Source: Actinorugispora endophytica
GTDB taxonomy: Bacteria > Actinomycetota > Actinomycetes > Streptosporangiales > Streptosporangiaceae
NCBI RefSeq assembly: GCF_004363075.1
Contig: NZ_SNYN01000006.1
Coordinates: 62,001 to 126,000 of the forward strand
Reading direction: 5' to 3'
Length of the DNA: 64,000 nucleotides
Shown piece after piece: positions 9,098-17,455 of this stretch. The notes below the pieces were generated by a model. The model saw only the letters and a list, made by a program, of their open reading frames with translations. It was not told the origin of the DNA and searched no databases. Position 1 is the stretch's first letter, and every line of letters begins with the position of its first letter. A program made the translations under genes and the position numbers.

Positions 9098-9436
9098 GGA
9101 GGCTCCGTCGCGGGGGTGGTTGGGGTCTGCCGGGACGGGGGCCGCCCGGGGCCTGTTACGGCGGGCGGCGACGTCGGGTGAGGGTCGAGGCCGCGCCCAC
9201 GGTGTCCGTTTCGCACGGTTTCCGTTGATGATCTTGAGCCTTCTGCCCGTTTCGGGGCCGGGAAGGGCGGAAAGCCCAAGACCGTCAACGGACCCCCCAC
9301 GGGACGGACATGATGGGCGCGGCCCCGGCCCCCGCCCGCCGTCGCCGGCCGCCGTGACCTCGCGATCCGCGCGGCGTGAGGCCGAAAAGCCTCCGAAGCA
9401 CCGGCACGCCGAACCACCCCCGCGCCGGAACCCCCA
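9097..9436. mobile_element. Foldback MITE copy A (full length, at the ndh stop codon)
   Basis: This 340-bp near-palindrome is flanked by TA at 9095-9096 and 9437-9438. The left end reads GGGAGGCTCCGTCGCGGGGG and the right end is CCGCGCCGGAACCCCCA. The inner part holds the family hairpin around TCTGCCCGTTTCGGGGCCGG. Both long arms are present (compare CGCGCCCACGGTGTCCGTTT on the left with the complement of GGACATGATGGGCGCGG on the right). If the element is removed the gene still reads GAC TAG, so it went into the TA of a TAG stop and rebuilt that stop. Confidence 0.85.
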
Positions 9437-9485
9437 TAGGCCGTCGGGACGGGGCCCGGGCGCGCCGGCCCGAGCCCCCGCCGGT

Positions 9486-9701
9486 TCAGGCGACGATCTC
9501 GTACCCGGCCTCGGAGACGGCGGCCTCGAGCTGGGCCCCCGTCAGCGGAGCCAGGCTCTCGACCTGGACGCGCCCGCTCTCCAGGTCCACGTCCACGGCG
9601 GTCACGCCGGGCAGCTCGCCGATCTCCTCCTTCACCGAGCTGACGCAGTGTCCGCAGGTCATGCCGCTGACAGTGATGGTGGTACTGGTGGTTTCGGCCA
9701 T
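9486..9701 (-). CDS. copZ: Copper chaperone, heavy-metal-associated domain
   Basis: A single 71-residue HMA (ferredoxin-like) domain with the copper-binding loop MTCGHC near residue 14. It binds Cu(I) in the cytoplasm and passes it to partners such as a P1B ATPase or CsoR. It lies 26 bp downstream of csoR on the same strand, so the two form an operon behind the CsoR operator at 10057-10073. The copA ATPase normally linked to this pair is absent; instead, a MITE follows. The export pump must be encoded elsewhere. Confidence 0.92.
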   Translation of the reverse strand: MAETTSTTITVSGMTCGHCVSSVKEEIGELPGVTAVDVDLESGRVQVESLAPLTGAQLEAAVSEAGYEIVA

Positions 9702-9727
9702 GAGGTCCCTCGCTTCTCGGTCGTCGG

Positions 9728-10015
9728 TCAGGAGCGGACCAGTCGGGCGATCGCCTCGGACGCCTCGCGCACCTTCTCGTCCGCGTCGGCCCCGCCGTTG
9801 GCGACGGCGTTCGCCACGCAGTGCTGGAGGTGCTCGTCCAGCAGGGACAGGGCGAAGGAGCGCAGCGCCTTGTTGACGGCGGAGGTCTGCGTGAGGATGT
9901 CGATGCAGTAGGAGTCGTCGTCGACCATCCGCTGCAGGCCGCGCACCTGCCCCTCGATCCGGCGGAGCCGGTTGAGGTGCTGCTGCTTGTTGTCGTGGTA
10001 GCCGTAGGCGGTCAT
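9728..10015 (-). CDS. csoR: Copper-sensing repressor CsoR
   Basis: The 95-residue all-helical protein is a CsoR/RcnR-type repressor. The Cys-His-Cys copper set is visible: Cys in SYCIDILTQ, His in LDEHLQH and Cys in QHCVANA. Cu(I) binding releases the DNA. ATG 10015 follows AGGAGG with 8-nt spacing, so the longer frame that begins at 10054 inside the operator is not used. It represses its own copZ operon through the palindrome just upstream. Confidence 0.93.
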   Translation of the reverse strand: MTAYGYHDNKQQHLNRLRRIEGQVRGLQRMVDDDSYCIDILTQTSAVNKALRSFALSLLDEHLQHCVANAVANGGADADEKVREASEAIARLVRS

Positions 10016-10056
10016 CGAGGCGTCCTCCTGTCGACCGGTCGCTTCTTCGGCCAATG

Positions 10057-10073
10057 ATACCCCCTATGGGTAT
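10057..10073. promoter_or_regulatory. CsoR operator
   Basis: ATACCCCCTATGGGTAT is a palindrome with ATACCC/GGGTAT arms and a five-base centre. It matches the C/G-rich TACCCn-GGGTA type sites bound by CsoR, and it lies 41 bp upstream of the csoR start. Confidence 0.85.
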
Positions 10074-10201
10074 ATCCGGGGTGCGGTCCCGGAGGTGGTC
10101 GGCCGTTGAGGGAGGCCGCGGATACCTTGATATTCCCCGACTCCTCCCCGTGGCGCGACCTCCGTCGTACGGCGTCGGCGGAACGCGCCGCCGTCCCGCC
10201 G

Positions 10202-10807
10202 TCACCGCTTCAGGCCGAGCCTGCCCAGCTCCAGCGCCGCGAGGCCGTCGATGGCGTCGGCGTCGCCCGAGCGCCACGCGCCCACCGGGTCGCGGTGCAC
10301 CCGGCTCAGCGCGCCGGCGGACGCGGACGAGAGCGCGCGCAGCGCCAGCAGCTCGGCCCCGGCGGCGGGGGCCAGCCCGCGGAGGCGGCGGACGCCCGAC
10401 GCCTGCCTGATCCAGCGGATCCGCGACGGCAGCCACACCCCCAGGACGACCACGACGGGCAGGACCGCGGTCAGCAGGGACAGGCCCACCGCGAGCTCCG
10501 CCACCCCCTCCTGGAACCCGGTCCCGGCCGCGGCCAGGTCCTCCCCGGTGTCGCCCATGCCCGAGAACGGCCGGGCGAGCTGTTCCCCGACCAAGGGCAC
10601 GTCCTCGGCGGCCGCCGCCGCGTCCCGCATGTGCGAGGTGAGCCCGTCGCCCGCTTCCTCCATCAGGGCGCCCGGGGCCGCCAGAGCGTTGAGGGCCTCG
10701 TGCAGGGCGCTCGCGGCCCGGATCCACAGCACGATCCAGACGAGCGCGAAGGCGTCGCCGAGGAACTGGAGGCAGAAGCGGAGGGGGTGGTCGGCGTAGA
10801 TCTTCAA
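10202..10807 (-). CDS. Predicted membrane protein, function unknown
   Basis: The 201-residue protein starts with TTG at 10807, preceded by GGAG. A hydrophobic segment near residues 15-32 (FALVWIVLWI) and a second at about 110-130 (LSLLTAVLPVVVVLGVWLP) bracket an Ala/Asp/Glu-rich extracellular or cytoplasmic loop. The C-terminal third is basic and helical. I do not recognise a named family. It is read away from the next gene and looks monocistronic. The 194 bp on its 5' side, before the DUF2630 gene, hold the two divergent promoters; I see no clear -35/-10 pair. Confidence 0.7.
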   Translation of the reverse strand: MKIYADHPLRFCLQFLGDAFALVWIVLWIRAASALHEALNALAAPGALMEEAGDGLTSHMRDAAAAAEDVPLVGEQLARPFSGMGDTGEDLAAAGTGFQEGVAELAVGLSLLTAVLPVVVVLGVWLPSRIRWIRQASGVRRLRGLAPAAGAELLALRALSSASAGALSRVHRDPVGAWRSGDADAIDGLAALELGRLGLKR

Positions 10808-11001
10808 CAGGGCTCCAAGGCGGGGACGGAACGGGGGAGCGCCGGACCGGCACCGAGCGCGGCGGCGCGAGAAGGATCTCCCCGCGGCGGGCCCCGGTCA
10901 ACCCGTCCTTTCCGACATGTCGTCCCGAGCCCCCGACGTGCGGGGGCGGGGGCGGGCCGCAGTGCTTGCTTCCCCCGGTCACGCGGCCGAACATGGTTCA
11001 C

Positions 11002-11256
11002 ATGAGCGATGCCAAGAGCCACGAGTCAGACCTCATCCAGCGCATCGGAGAACTCGTCACGGAGGAGCGCGACCTCCGGGAGCAGTACGAACACCGGCTC
11101 ACTCCCACCGAACGGTCCCGCATCCGGGAGCTGGAGAAGGCCCTGGACCAGTGCTGGGACCTGCTGCGCCAGCGCCGCGCCCGGGAGGAGTTCGGCCAGG
11201 ACCCGGAGCAGGCGCGGGTCCGACCGACCACGCAGGTGGAGGATTACCGCCAGTAG
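11002..11256 (+). CDS. DUF2630-family small protein
   Basis: An 84-residue, charged, largely helical protein. The core IQRIGELVTEERDLREQYEH and IRELEKALDQCWDLLRQRRA is typical of the DUF2630 family, which occurs almost only in actinobacteria and has no established function. The helices have heptad-like spacing and may form a coiled-coil hairpin. ATG 11002 (MSDAKSHES) is the likely start; ATG 10993 is an alternative three codons earlier. The following membrane protein gene starts 86 bp downstream. Confidence 0.8.
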   Translation: MSDAKSHESDLIQRIGELVTEERDLREQYEHRLTPTERSRIRELEKALDQCWDLLRQRRAREEFGQDPEQARVRPTTQVEDYRQ

Positions 11257-11342
11257 GGGAGAACCCGATCGCCTCGGACGGCGTCCAAGCACGGTGTAAT
11301 GGATGCCTCGCAGACAGAGGCGATCGTGAGGAGACCCCTGCG

Positions 11343-11960
11343 TTGGAGATACTGACCGCGATCGGGATGGCGTCGTCCGCCGGACTGAACGCCTACATCC
11401 CGTTGATCGTCGCGGGCCTGCTGGCCCGCTACACCGGCCTGCTCACGCTCGGGCCGGGCTGGGAGTGGCTGGAGAACCCGTGGACACTGGGCCTCCTCGG
11501 AGTGCTGCTCGTCATCGAGTTCTTCGCCGACAAGATCCCCGCGGTCGACAGCGTCAACGACGTGATCCAGACGGTCGTGCGCCCCGCGTCGGGCGGCATC
11601 GTGTTCGGGGCGAGCGGCACCGCGCTGGCCGCCGAGGCCACGGCCGCGGACGCAGGGGACGGCGGCTCGGTGTGGATGGTCGTGGCGGGCGCGGTCATCG
11701 CGCTCGTCTTCCACGGGGCCAAGGCGCTGCTCCGCCCGGTGGTCAACACCCTCACCGCGGGGGTCGGCGCGCCCGTGGCCAGCACCGCCGAGGACACCGC
11801 GAGCGTGCTGATGTCCCTGCTCGCCGTCGTGGTGCCGATCCTGGTGCTGGTGTTCGTCCCGCTCCTGCTCCTGGGCGTGGTCTGGGCGCGGCGCCGGGTC
11901 AGGCTGCGCCGCGAGCGGAAGACCGACCGGAGAACCGCCGGAAAGGACCTCATAGAGTAA
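11343..11960 (+). CDS. DUF4126-family membrane protein
   Basis: The 205-residue protein has four or five membrane spans, including GLNAYIPLIVAGLLARY, WMVVAGAVIALVFHGAK and VLMSLLAVVVPILVLVFVPL. The motif FFADKIPAVDSVNDVIQT is characteristic of DUF4126. TTG 11343 preceded by GAGGAG is the likely start; the frame upstream crosses the DUF2630 gene and is not coding. The stop TAA overlaps the ATG of the HAD gene by one base, so the two are coupled. The biochemical role is unknown. Confidence 0.82.
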   Translation: MEILTAIGMASSAGLNAYIPLIVAGLLARYTGLLTLGPGWEWLENPWTLGLLGVLLVIEFFADKIPAVDSVNDVIQTVVRPASGGIVFGASGTALAAEATAADAGDGGSVWMVVAGAVIALVFHGAKALLRPVVNTLTAGVGAPVASTAEDTASVLMSLLAVVVPILVLVFVPLLLLGVVWARRRVRLRRERKTDRRTAGKDLIE

Positions 11961-12640
11961 TGGCCGTGGCAAACCAACCGATGACTTCGTGGAACGGCGT
12001 CCGGCACATCGTCTGGGACTGGAACGGGACGCTCCTGGACGACAACCACGCCAACCTGGCCGCGGTCAACCGCGTGTGCGCCCAGTTCGGGCGGGAGCCG
12101 GTCGACCTCGAGTACTGGCGGCGGGTCTTCCGCCGCCCGCTGGTCTCGTGCTACGAGGAGCTGCTGGGACGCCCCTTCGCCGACGGCGAGTGGCAGCTCG
12201 TCAACGAGTCCTACGACAGCCACTACCTGGACATGCTGCCCTCCTGCGACCTCGCCGACGGCGTCGCGGAGACCCTGCACGACTGGCGGACCAGCGGCGG
12301 CACCCAGTCGCTGCTGTCCATGGCCTCGCACGACCACCTCGTACCGCTCATCACCGAGCGCGGCCTGACGGTGCACTTCACCCGGGTGGACGGGCGCCGC
12401 TACGACACCGATGCGGACTCCAAGGCCGAGCACCTGGTCAACCACCTGCGCGAGCTGGACATCGACCCGGCCGAGACCGTGCTCATCGGCGACATCGACG
12501 ACGACGCCCGCGCGGCGGGTGAGGCGGGCGCCGCCGCGGTCCTGGTCGCCACCGGGCTGATGAGCCGCGAGCGCCTGGAGGCCACCGGCCGCCCCGTCGC
12601 CGGTTCGGTGGCCGAGGCGGTGCGGCTGCTGCGCGGCTGA
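11960..12640 (+). CDS. HAD-superfamily phosphatase
   Basis: The 226-residue hydrolase has the HAD nucleophile motif in the variant form WDWNGTLLDD (residues about 15-24), Ser in LLSMASHD (motif II), Lys in DSKAEHL (motif III) and GDIDDDARA (motif IV). The helical cap lies between motifs I and II. This resembles phosphoglycolate-phosphatase-like HADs; the physiological substrate is not evident. ATG 11960 overlaps the DUF4126 stop; ATG 11981 is an alternative start. A bidirectional hairpin follows. Confidence 0.85.
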   Translation: MAVANQPMTSWNGVRHIVWDWNGTLLDDNHANLAAVNRVCAQFGREPVDLEYWRRVFRRPLVSCYEELLGRPFADGEWQLVNESYDSHYLDMLPSCDLADGVAETLHDWRTSGGTQSLLSMASHDHLVPLITERGLTVHFTRVDGRRYDTDADSKAEHLVNHLRELDIDPAETVLIGDIDDDARAAGEAGAAAVLVATGLMSRERLEATGRPVAGSVAEAVRLLRG

Positions 12641-12660
12641 GCCGGAGCGCGGAGACGGCG

Positions 12661-12694
12661 GAAGGGCGGCGCCCCCGAGGGGGCGCCGCCCTTC
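12661..12694. terminator. Bidirectional terminator between the HAD and sodA genes
   Basis: Perfect 16-bp arms (GAAGGGCGGCGCCCCC and complement) with a 2-nt centre lie between two convergent genes. Confidence 0.85.
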
Positions 12695-12707
12695 CGCGCT
12701 CTTTCCG

Positions 12708-13322
12708 CTAACCGAGGGCGACGCCGCGGGCGGACTCGAAGCGCTGGGAGACGTCGGCCCAGTTCACGACGTTCCAGAACGCCTTGACGTAGTCGGCCTT
12801 GACGTTCTTGTACTGGAGGTAGAAGGCGTGCTCCCACATGTCCAGCAGCAGCAGCGGGTAGGAGCCCGCGGCGAGGTTGCCCTGGTGGTCGTACAGCTGC
12901 TCGATGATGAGCCGCTGGCCGAGGATGTCCCAGGCCAGGATCGCCCAGCCGGACCCCTGGATGCCGGTCGCGGCGGCGTTGAAGTGCGCGCGGAAGGCGT
13001 CGAAGGAGCCGAAGGCGTCGTCGATGGCGGCGCCCAGCTCGCCCTCGGGCTTGTCGCCGCCGTCCGGGGACAGGTTCGGCCAGAAGACCGTGTGGTTCAC
13101 GTGGCCGGCCAGGTTGAAGGCGAGGTTCTTCTGCAGCAGGTTGACCGAACCCAGGCTCTCCTTCTCACGGGCATCCGCCAGCTGGTCCAGGGCGTCGTTG
13201 GCGCCCTTCACGTAAGCGGCGTGGTGCTTGTCGTGGTGGAGTTCCATGATCTGGCCCGAGATCCACGGCTCGAGAGCGGCGTAGTCATAGGGCAGTTCAG
13301 GAAGCGAGTACGGCGCGGACAT
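12708..13322 (-). CDS. sodA: Superoxide dismutase, Mn/Fe family
   Basis: The 204-residue enzyme disproportionates superoxide. Metal ligands are seen in [24 protein letters not shown] and [13 protein letters not shown] (Asp and His). Gln in [10 protein letters not shown] occupies the position usually filled in Mn-dependent enzymes, but metal choice cannot be settled from this alone. No signal peptide is present, so it is cytoplasmic. The start has GGAAGG nine bases upstream. The 5' leader contains an A/T-rich block (AAAAATCTTTATTC on the minus strand) unusual for this genome. It is monocistronic. Confidence 0.95.
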   Translation of the reverse strand: MSAPYSLPELPYDYAALEPWISGQIMELHHDKHHAAYVKGANDALDQLADAREKESLGSVNLLQKNLAFNLAGHVNHTVFWPNLSPDGGDKPEGELGAAIDDAFGSFDAFRAHFNAAATGIQGSGWAILAWDILGQRLIIEQLYDHQGNLAAGSYPLLLLDMWEHAFYLQYKNVKADYVKAFWNVVNWADVSQRFESARGVALG

Positions 13323-13508
13323 GTGGCGCACCTTCCGATCTCGAATAAAGATTTTTGGTTTACCCCTGCGAGTGATCGCTGAGCAAAAAGCTACCAGTCG
13401 GAGCGGGAATCGATCAGTACCGCCCTTGTAACAGGGGTTGACGGGAATAATCCGCCCTCCCGGGGCTACCCGTCGGCGCACGCGCCATGCGTCACCGCCG
13501 CGCGCTTC

Positions 13509-13964
13509 TCACGGCACGAGGAGGACCAGGGCCTCGGCGACGAGGGCCGCGCGTTCCTGGCCCTCGATCTCCACCGTGTGCCGCATCGTCAGCAGCAGGC
13601 CCTTGGGGGTCTCCTTGGCCTCGGCCACCTCGACGCCGTCGCGCACGCGCGCGCCGACCGGGACCGGCTGGAGGAAGCGCACCCGGTTGAGGCCGTAGTT
13701 GATCCCCATGGCGGGGGGTTCGCGCAGCGTGTAGACCTGTCCGCCCAGCAGGGGGAGCAGGGAGAGGGAGAGGAAGCCGTGCGCGATGGTGCCGCCGAAG
13801 GGGCCCGAGGCGGCGCGCTCGGCGTCCACGTGGATCCACTGGTGGTCACCGGTGGCGTCGGCGAACAGGTTCACCTGCTCCTGGGTGACGGTGTGCCAGG
13901 GGCTGTGGCCCAGGTGCCGCCCCCGTGCCGCGGCCAGGGCGAAGACGTCCGCGAACTCCTGCAT
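13509..13964 (-). CDS. MaoC-like hot-dog dehydratase
   Basis: The 151-residue protein is a single hot-dog domain with the hydratase-2 motif FADATGDHQWIHVDAERA, in which Asp and His are the catalytic pair, followed by GTIAHGFLSLSLLP. R-specific enoyl-CoA hydratases of this size act on short or medium acyl-CoAs. The physiological substrate is unknown. AGAAGGG lies eight bases before the ATG. It appears to be a single gene. Confidence 0.87.
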   Translation of the reverse strand: MQEFADVFALAAARGRHLGHSPWHTVTQEQVNLFADATGDHQWIHVDAERAASGPFGGTIAHGFLSLSLLPLLGGQVYTLREPPAMGINYGLNRVRFLQPVPVGARVRDGVEVAEAKETPKGLLLTMRHTVEIEGQERAALVAEALVLLVP

Positions 13965-14141
13965 GCTCGAAACCCTTCTCGCGGGTGGTGGCGCCCACCG
14001 CCACCGACCGACCGGTATGTGCTTCGCGCCACAGTACCGTGTTCGGTTTCGAGTCCCGGCGAGAAGGGCGCCGGTGCCGTTTCCCGGTGGTCGTGGCCTT
14101 TCCGGGGCCCCGGAGACGGTCGGAACCCCGGACCCCGCGCC

Positions 14142-14513
14142 CTAGCCCTGGACCAGCTGCTCCAGGCGCTGCGGGGGCACGCCCAGGTACCGGGCGATGT
14201 CGGTGGGGGACAGGCCCGCCTCGGTGAGGCCGTGGACGACCTCTCTGGCCTTGGCGGTGGCGCCGCGCATGGCCTCGTCGGCGGTGTGCAGGGCGCGCCG
14301 GGTCTCCACAGCGAGTTGGTCGAGGTCCTCGTTCACGTGCGGGTGCAGGTCGATGTGGACCGCCCGCTCCTCCTGGACGACTTGGGAGGTGATGAACTCC
14401 CTGGCCCGCGAATCGGCGTCGCCCAGTGTGGGCGACCAGGTGACCCCCATGCCGGCGACGCGGAGCTCCCAGCCGTTCTCCCACTTGCGAGCGTGCACTT
14501 CGTACAGTGCCAC
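14142..14513 (-). CDS. Small protein with HicB-like N-terminus and C-terminal helix-turn-helix
   Basis: The 123-residue protein starts at GTG 14513, preceded by GGGAGG with six-base spacing. Residues 1-45 (ALYEVHARKWENGWELRV...) look like a short beta-alpha-beta HicB-type fold. The C-terminus GLSPTDIARYLGVPPQRLEQ is a clear helix-turn-helix. Antitoxins of this layout pair with HicA toxins, but no HicA gene is adjacent, so a stand-alone regulator is as likely. Confidence in the gene is high and in the function low. Confidence 0.7.
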   Translation of the reverse strand: MALYEVHARKWENGWELRVAGMGVTWSPTLGDADSRAREFITSQVVQEERAVHIDLHPHVNEDLDQLAVETRRALHTADEAMRGATAKAREVVHGLTEAGLSPTDIARYLGVPPQRLEQLVQG

Positions 14514-15090
14514 CGGTTCCCTCCCTGGGGGCGTGTTCTCTCGGATGCTTCGGGGCGGAGAGGGGACGTCCGGCGGCCGCGGGCCCGGAGTGAACCGGGA
14601 AGCACGCCCTGGACGACGCTCTGGGATCCCGATCATTCCTGACCCGGACGGGCGCGGCAAGACCATCGCCGAGACATTGCATATCCGCAATTTCTTGAGC
14701 GGGAACCCTTACAGCTCAAGGAATTCGGGGCCACCGGCTCGGGATTCGGACCGCTGGTCCCGTGCCGAAGAGGGCGACCGAATCCCGAGTCGCGGGCCGT
14801 GCCACTCCCTCGGAGCCCCGGACACGGGAGATCACCGTGCGACTTCCGTTTCGGCACCGTCGCGAAACAGTCTTGTTACTCGCGTTGACAGAGCTGAAAC
14901 CAAGGGTTCCTAAGGTCACGGTAATCGGTCTGTGACCGTCCGGCCACCGGGCGCGGCGGCCCGGGCCGACCGAGACGAAGGGAAACCGGTTCGCGCGGTG
15001 CGCTCCGGAGGACGGCCGCGCCCGCGGCCGGTCCCACGTACCCGGGAAGGCCCAGCAGCCGTGCCCGGCCTTCCACAGTGAGGTAGGACC
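14514..15090. other. 577-bp non-coding region with two inverted repeats
   Basis: I find no convincing gene here. It contains CTTGAGC/GCTCAAG (14694-14700, 14714-14720) and a perfect 12-bp inverted repeat CTCGGGATTCGG (14738-14749, complement at 14778-14789). A TTGACA lies at 14885-14890, but no well-spaced -10 follows. Locally lower GC suggests regulatory DNA for the two divergent genes. Confidence 0.5.
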
Positions 15091-16041
15091 ATGTCTCGTT
15101 CCACCAGGGCGACCGGGCGATCCCTTCACGTACCCGTCGTCGACATCTCCCGGTGGGAGATGGGCTCGGCCCGGCACCGCGCCTCGATCACGGCGCACGT
15201 GGACGCCGCGGCCGGCGGAACCGGGTTCGTCCAGATCCTCGGACACGGTATCCCCGACCCGATCGCGGGAGGTCTGAGCCAGGCGGTCGACACCTTCTTC
15301 GCCCAGGAGGCGGAGGCCAAGCGCGCGGTCGGCGCCCCCGCGGCCTGGATCGACCGCGGCTACCGCTCCGGCCCGGACGGGCGGCCCGGACCCGAGTCCT
15401 TCACCGTCGGCACCCAGGCCGTCGACCACCGCGACCTGGCGCTGCCGTCCGCGCGCTACCCCGAGAACGTCTGGCCCACGGGCCTGCCCCGGTTCCGGCA
15501 CCAGGTGATGGCCTGGTTCGAGGCGGCGCGGAACCTGGCCCGCAGACTCACCCGCGTCTTCGCCGTGACCCTGGACCTGCCGGAGGGCTTCTTCCACACC
15601 TACACGGGGCACTCCCTCGACGTGCTCCGGATGGAGAGCGCCCCGGCGTCGGGGCCGCGCACCGACGCGGGCATCCTCACCATCCGGTGGGCCGCCCCGG
15701 TCCCGGGCGTGCAGATCCTCGACGGGGGCGGCCGCTGGTGCGACGTGGCCGCCGAACCCGGCGCGCTGCTGGTCAACGTCGGAGACCTGCTGGCCCGCTG
15801 GACCAACGACCGGTGGGTCTCGGCCGCCCACCGCGTGGTGCCGCCCACCGACGGCCTGGGCGCGCCGGTGCGGCACCGCTCCGCGGCCTTCTTCCACGAC
15901 GGAGACTTCGACGCCCTCGTGACCACCCTGCCCACCTGCGTGGACGAGCGGAACCCCGGCAGGTACGCCCCGGTCACCGTCGCCGGGTACCTCGCCGAAC
16001 GCCGCGGCCGCGACCTCACCGGCCCGCTGGGAAGCGCGTGA
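15091..16041 (+). CDS. 2-oxoglutarate/Fe(II) oxygenase-family protein (isopenicillin N synthase-like) with a changed metal site
   Basis: The 316-residue protein has the two domains of the IPNS/gibberellin-oxidase family: the N-terminal DIOX_N part (VPVVDISRW, GTGFVQILGHGIP) and the C-terminal jelly-roll (ILTIRW, PGALLVNVGDLLARWTNDRW, SAAHRVVPP). The second iron His (AAHRVV) and the 2-oxoglutarate Arg region (RHRSAAFF) are present. The usual H-x-D reads R-T-D (CGC at about 15658), so one of three iron ligands is lost. It may be inactive, bind metal differently or serve a non-oxygenase role. GAGGTAGG precedes the ATG. A terminator hairpin follows. Confidence 0.8.
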   Translation: MSRSTRATGRSLHVPVVDISRWEMGSARHRASITAHVDAAAGGTGFVQILGHGIPDPIAGGLSQAVDTFFAQEAEAKRAVGAPAAWIDRGYRSGPDGRPGPESFTVGTQAVDHRDLALPSARYPENVWPTGLPRFRHQVMAWFEAARNLARRLTRVFAVTLDLPEGFFHTYTGHSLDVLRMESAPASGPRTDAGILTIRWAAPVPGVQILDGGGRWCDVAAEPGALLVNVGDLLARWTNDRWVSAAHRVVPPTDGLGAPVRHRSAAFFHDGDFDALVTTLPTCVDERNPGRYAPVTVAGYLAERRGRDLTGPLGSA

Positions 16042-16060
16042 GGACCTCGTTGACGATCGT

Positions 16061-16104
16061 GACGCCAGTGTTCTATTTTGTCCGTTCTGTAGAACGCTGG
16101 CGTC
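16061..16104. terminator. Hairpin after the oxygenase-like gene
   Basis: Arms GACGCCAGTGTTCTA (16061-16075) and TAGAACGCTGGCGTC (16090-16104) pair with one mismatch around a 14-nt loop that begins TTTTG. The right arm adjoins the left edge of MITE copy B. Confidence 0.7.
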
Positions 16105-16110
16105 GAGATT

Positions 16111-16325
16111 TCGTTGGCGGTCGTGGGGTCTCTGCCCGTTTCGGGGTCGGGAAGGGCAGAAGGCCCACGACCGTCAACGGACCCCTCACGCGACGGACAT
16201 CATGGGCGCGGCCCCGACCCGCACCCGCCGTCGCCGCCCGCCGTGACCTCGCGATCCGCGTGGCGTGAGGCCGAACGACCCACCCGAAGCACCCGTGCCC
16301 GAATCACCCCGCGCCGGATCTTCCC
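16111..16325. mobile_element. Foldback MITE copy B (left end degraded, at the stop codon of the enolase-family gene)
   Basis: The internal hairpin (TCTGCCCGTTTCGGGGTCGG) and the whole right arm match the other copies. The right end CCGCGCCGGATCTTCCC is followed by TA at 16326-16327, which is part of the minus-strand TAG stop of the next gene. The left end is not the standard terminus. It may lie near TA 16090-16091 with deletions. The left boundary given is where clear similarity begins. Confidence 0.75.
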
Positions 16326-17455
16326 TAGAAGCCGAGTGACGTCGAGCGGACGGACAGGGCGCGGACGGCGCGTTCGTCCACCTCGTGGCCGAGCCCGGGG
16401 CGGGTGAGGGGGACCGCCGCGATGCCGTCGTGGGGCCGCACCGCCGGGGAGGCCAGGTCGCGGGGCAGGCGGCCGCCCGCTCCCGGCATCTCGCACGGCA
16501 GGGACGCTCCCGGCAGCGAGGCCAGCGCCACGACCGCGGCCCGGCCCACCCCCGACTCCCGGTCGGAGCCGCACCACACCTGCCATCCGGCGTCCACGGC
16601 GCGGTCGTGCGCCCGGCGCGCCGTGGTGAGCCCGCCCATCCTGACGATCCGCAGGTTCAGCGCGGAGGCGGCCTCCAGCCGGATCGCCTCGTCCAGGCGC
16701 TCCAGGGAGTCGACGGAGTCGTCCAGCGCCAACGGGGTGCGGAGTTCGCGCCGCAGCCGGGCGTGCGCGGCCAGGTCGGACGCGGTGAACGGCTGCTCGA
16801 TGGCGAGCAGGCCGTAGTCGTCCAGGGCGCGCAGCGCCGCCATGTCCTCGGGGGACTCGGTGTACCGGCCCCCTCCGTCCACTTGGAGCACCAGGTACGG
16901 GTAGGTCTCCTGGACGGCGCGCACCGCCTCCAGGTCCCAGCCGGGGCCGATCTCCAGCCGGATGCGCTTGAACCCGCTGCCCACCTGCCGGTTCACCTCG
17001 TGGATCAGCGAGTCCACCGAGACCTGGCGGGCCAGCGTGGTGCCGGTGGTGACGGCGGTGCGGGTGCCGCCCAGGGCGTGCGCGAGCGGGGCGCCGCGCT
17101 GACTGCTCCACAGGTCCCAACAGGCGGTGTCGAGCGCGGACTCGACGGCCGGGCAGGGCGCGAGAGAGCTCCAGGCCTGCGCCGTCTCGGTGGGCCGCTG
17201 CCAGCGGTGCCGCACCAGCGCGGGCGCGAAGTCCGACACGAGGGCGTCCCAGGCGGCCTCGTCGGCGCCGGGCACCTCGCCCCAGCCGCTCACGCCCGCG
17301 TCGTCGCGCACCCGCACCAGGATGTGCCGGGCGAAGCGGTCGCGCTCCCCGGCTGCGGCGTGCGCGCGGGAGCGGGAGTGCGCCACCGGCAGGCGGACCA
17401 GGGTCACCTCGACGGTCGCCACCCGGGTGAGGGTCGCTGGCTCTGTGCGTGCCAC
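16325..17455 (-). CDS. Enolase-superfamily protein (OSBS / N-acylamino acid racemase-like) lacking both catalytic lysines
   Basis: The 376-residue protein has the muconate-lactonizing subgroup layout: an N-terminal capping domain, then a barrel with metal-ligand positions in VLQVDGGG, LAIEQPF and LALDDSVDS. The lysine pair that moves protons in this family (K-x-K after strand 2) reads R-L-E in FKRIRLEIGPGWD. The opposing lysine (usually LNIKPGRVGG) reads LNLRIVRMGG. The chemistry is therefore probably altered or lost. GTG 17455 with GGGAGGCGG upstream is preferred over TTG 17473. The TAG stop is shared with MITE copy B. Related enzymes include L-Ala-D/L-Glu epimerase and menaquinone MenC. Confidence 0.82.
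   Translation of the reverse strand: MARTEPATLTRVATVEVTLVRLPVAHSRSRAHAAAGERDRFARHILVRVRDDAGVSGWGEVPGADEAAWDALVSDFAPALVRHRWQRPTETAQAWSSLAPCPAVESALDTACWDLWSSQRGAPLAHALGGTRTAVTTGTTLARQVSVDSLIHEVNRQVGSGFKRIRLEIGPGWDLEAVRAVQETYPYLVLQVDGGGRYTESPEDMAALRALDDYGLLAIEQPFTASDLAAHARLRRELRTPLALDDSVDSLERLDEAIRLEAASALNLRIVRMGGLTTARRAHDRAVDAGWQVWCGSDRESGVGRAAVVALASLPGASLPCEMPGAGGRLPRDLASPAVRPHDGIAAVPLTRPGLGHEVDERAVRALSVRSTSLGF

Noticed and set aside
14142-14513. A HicAB toxin-antitoxin pair
   Set aside because: The HicB-like protein has a good helix-turn-helix, but no HicA-like gene lies on either side; the neighbouring region is non-coding.
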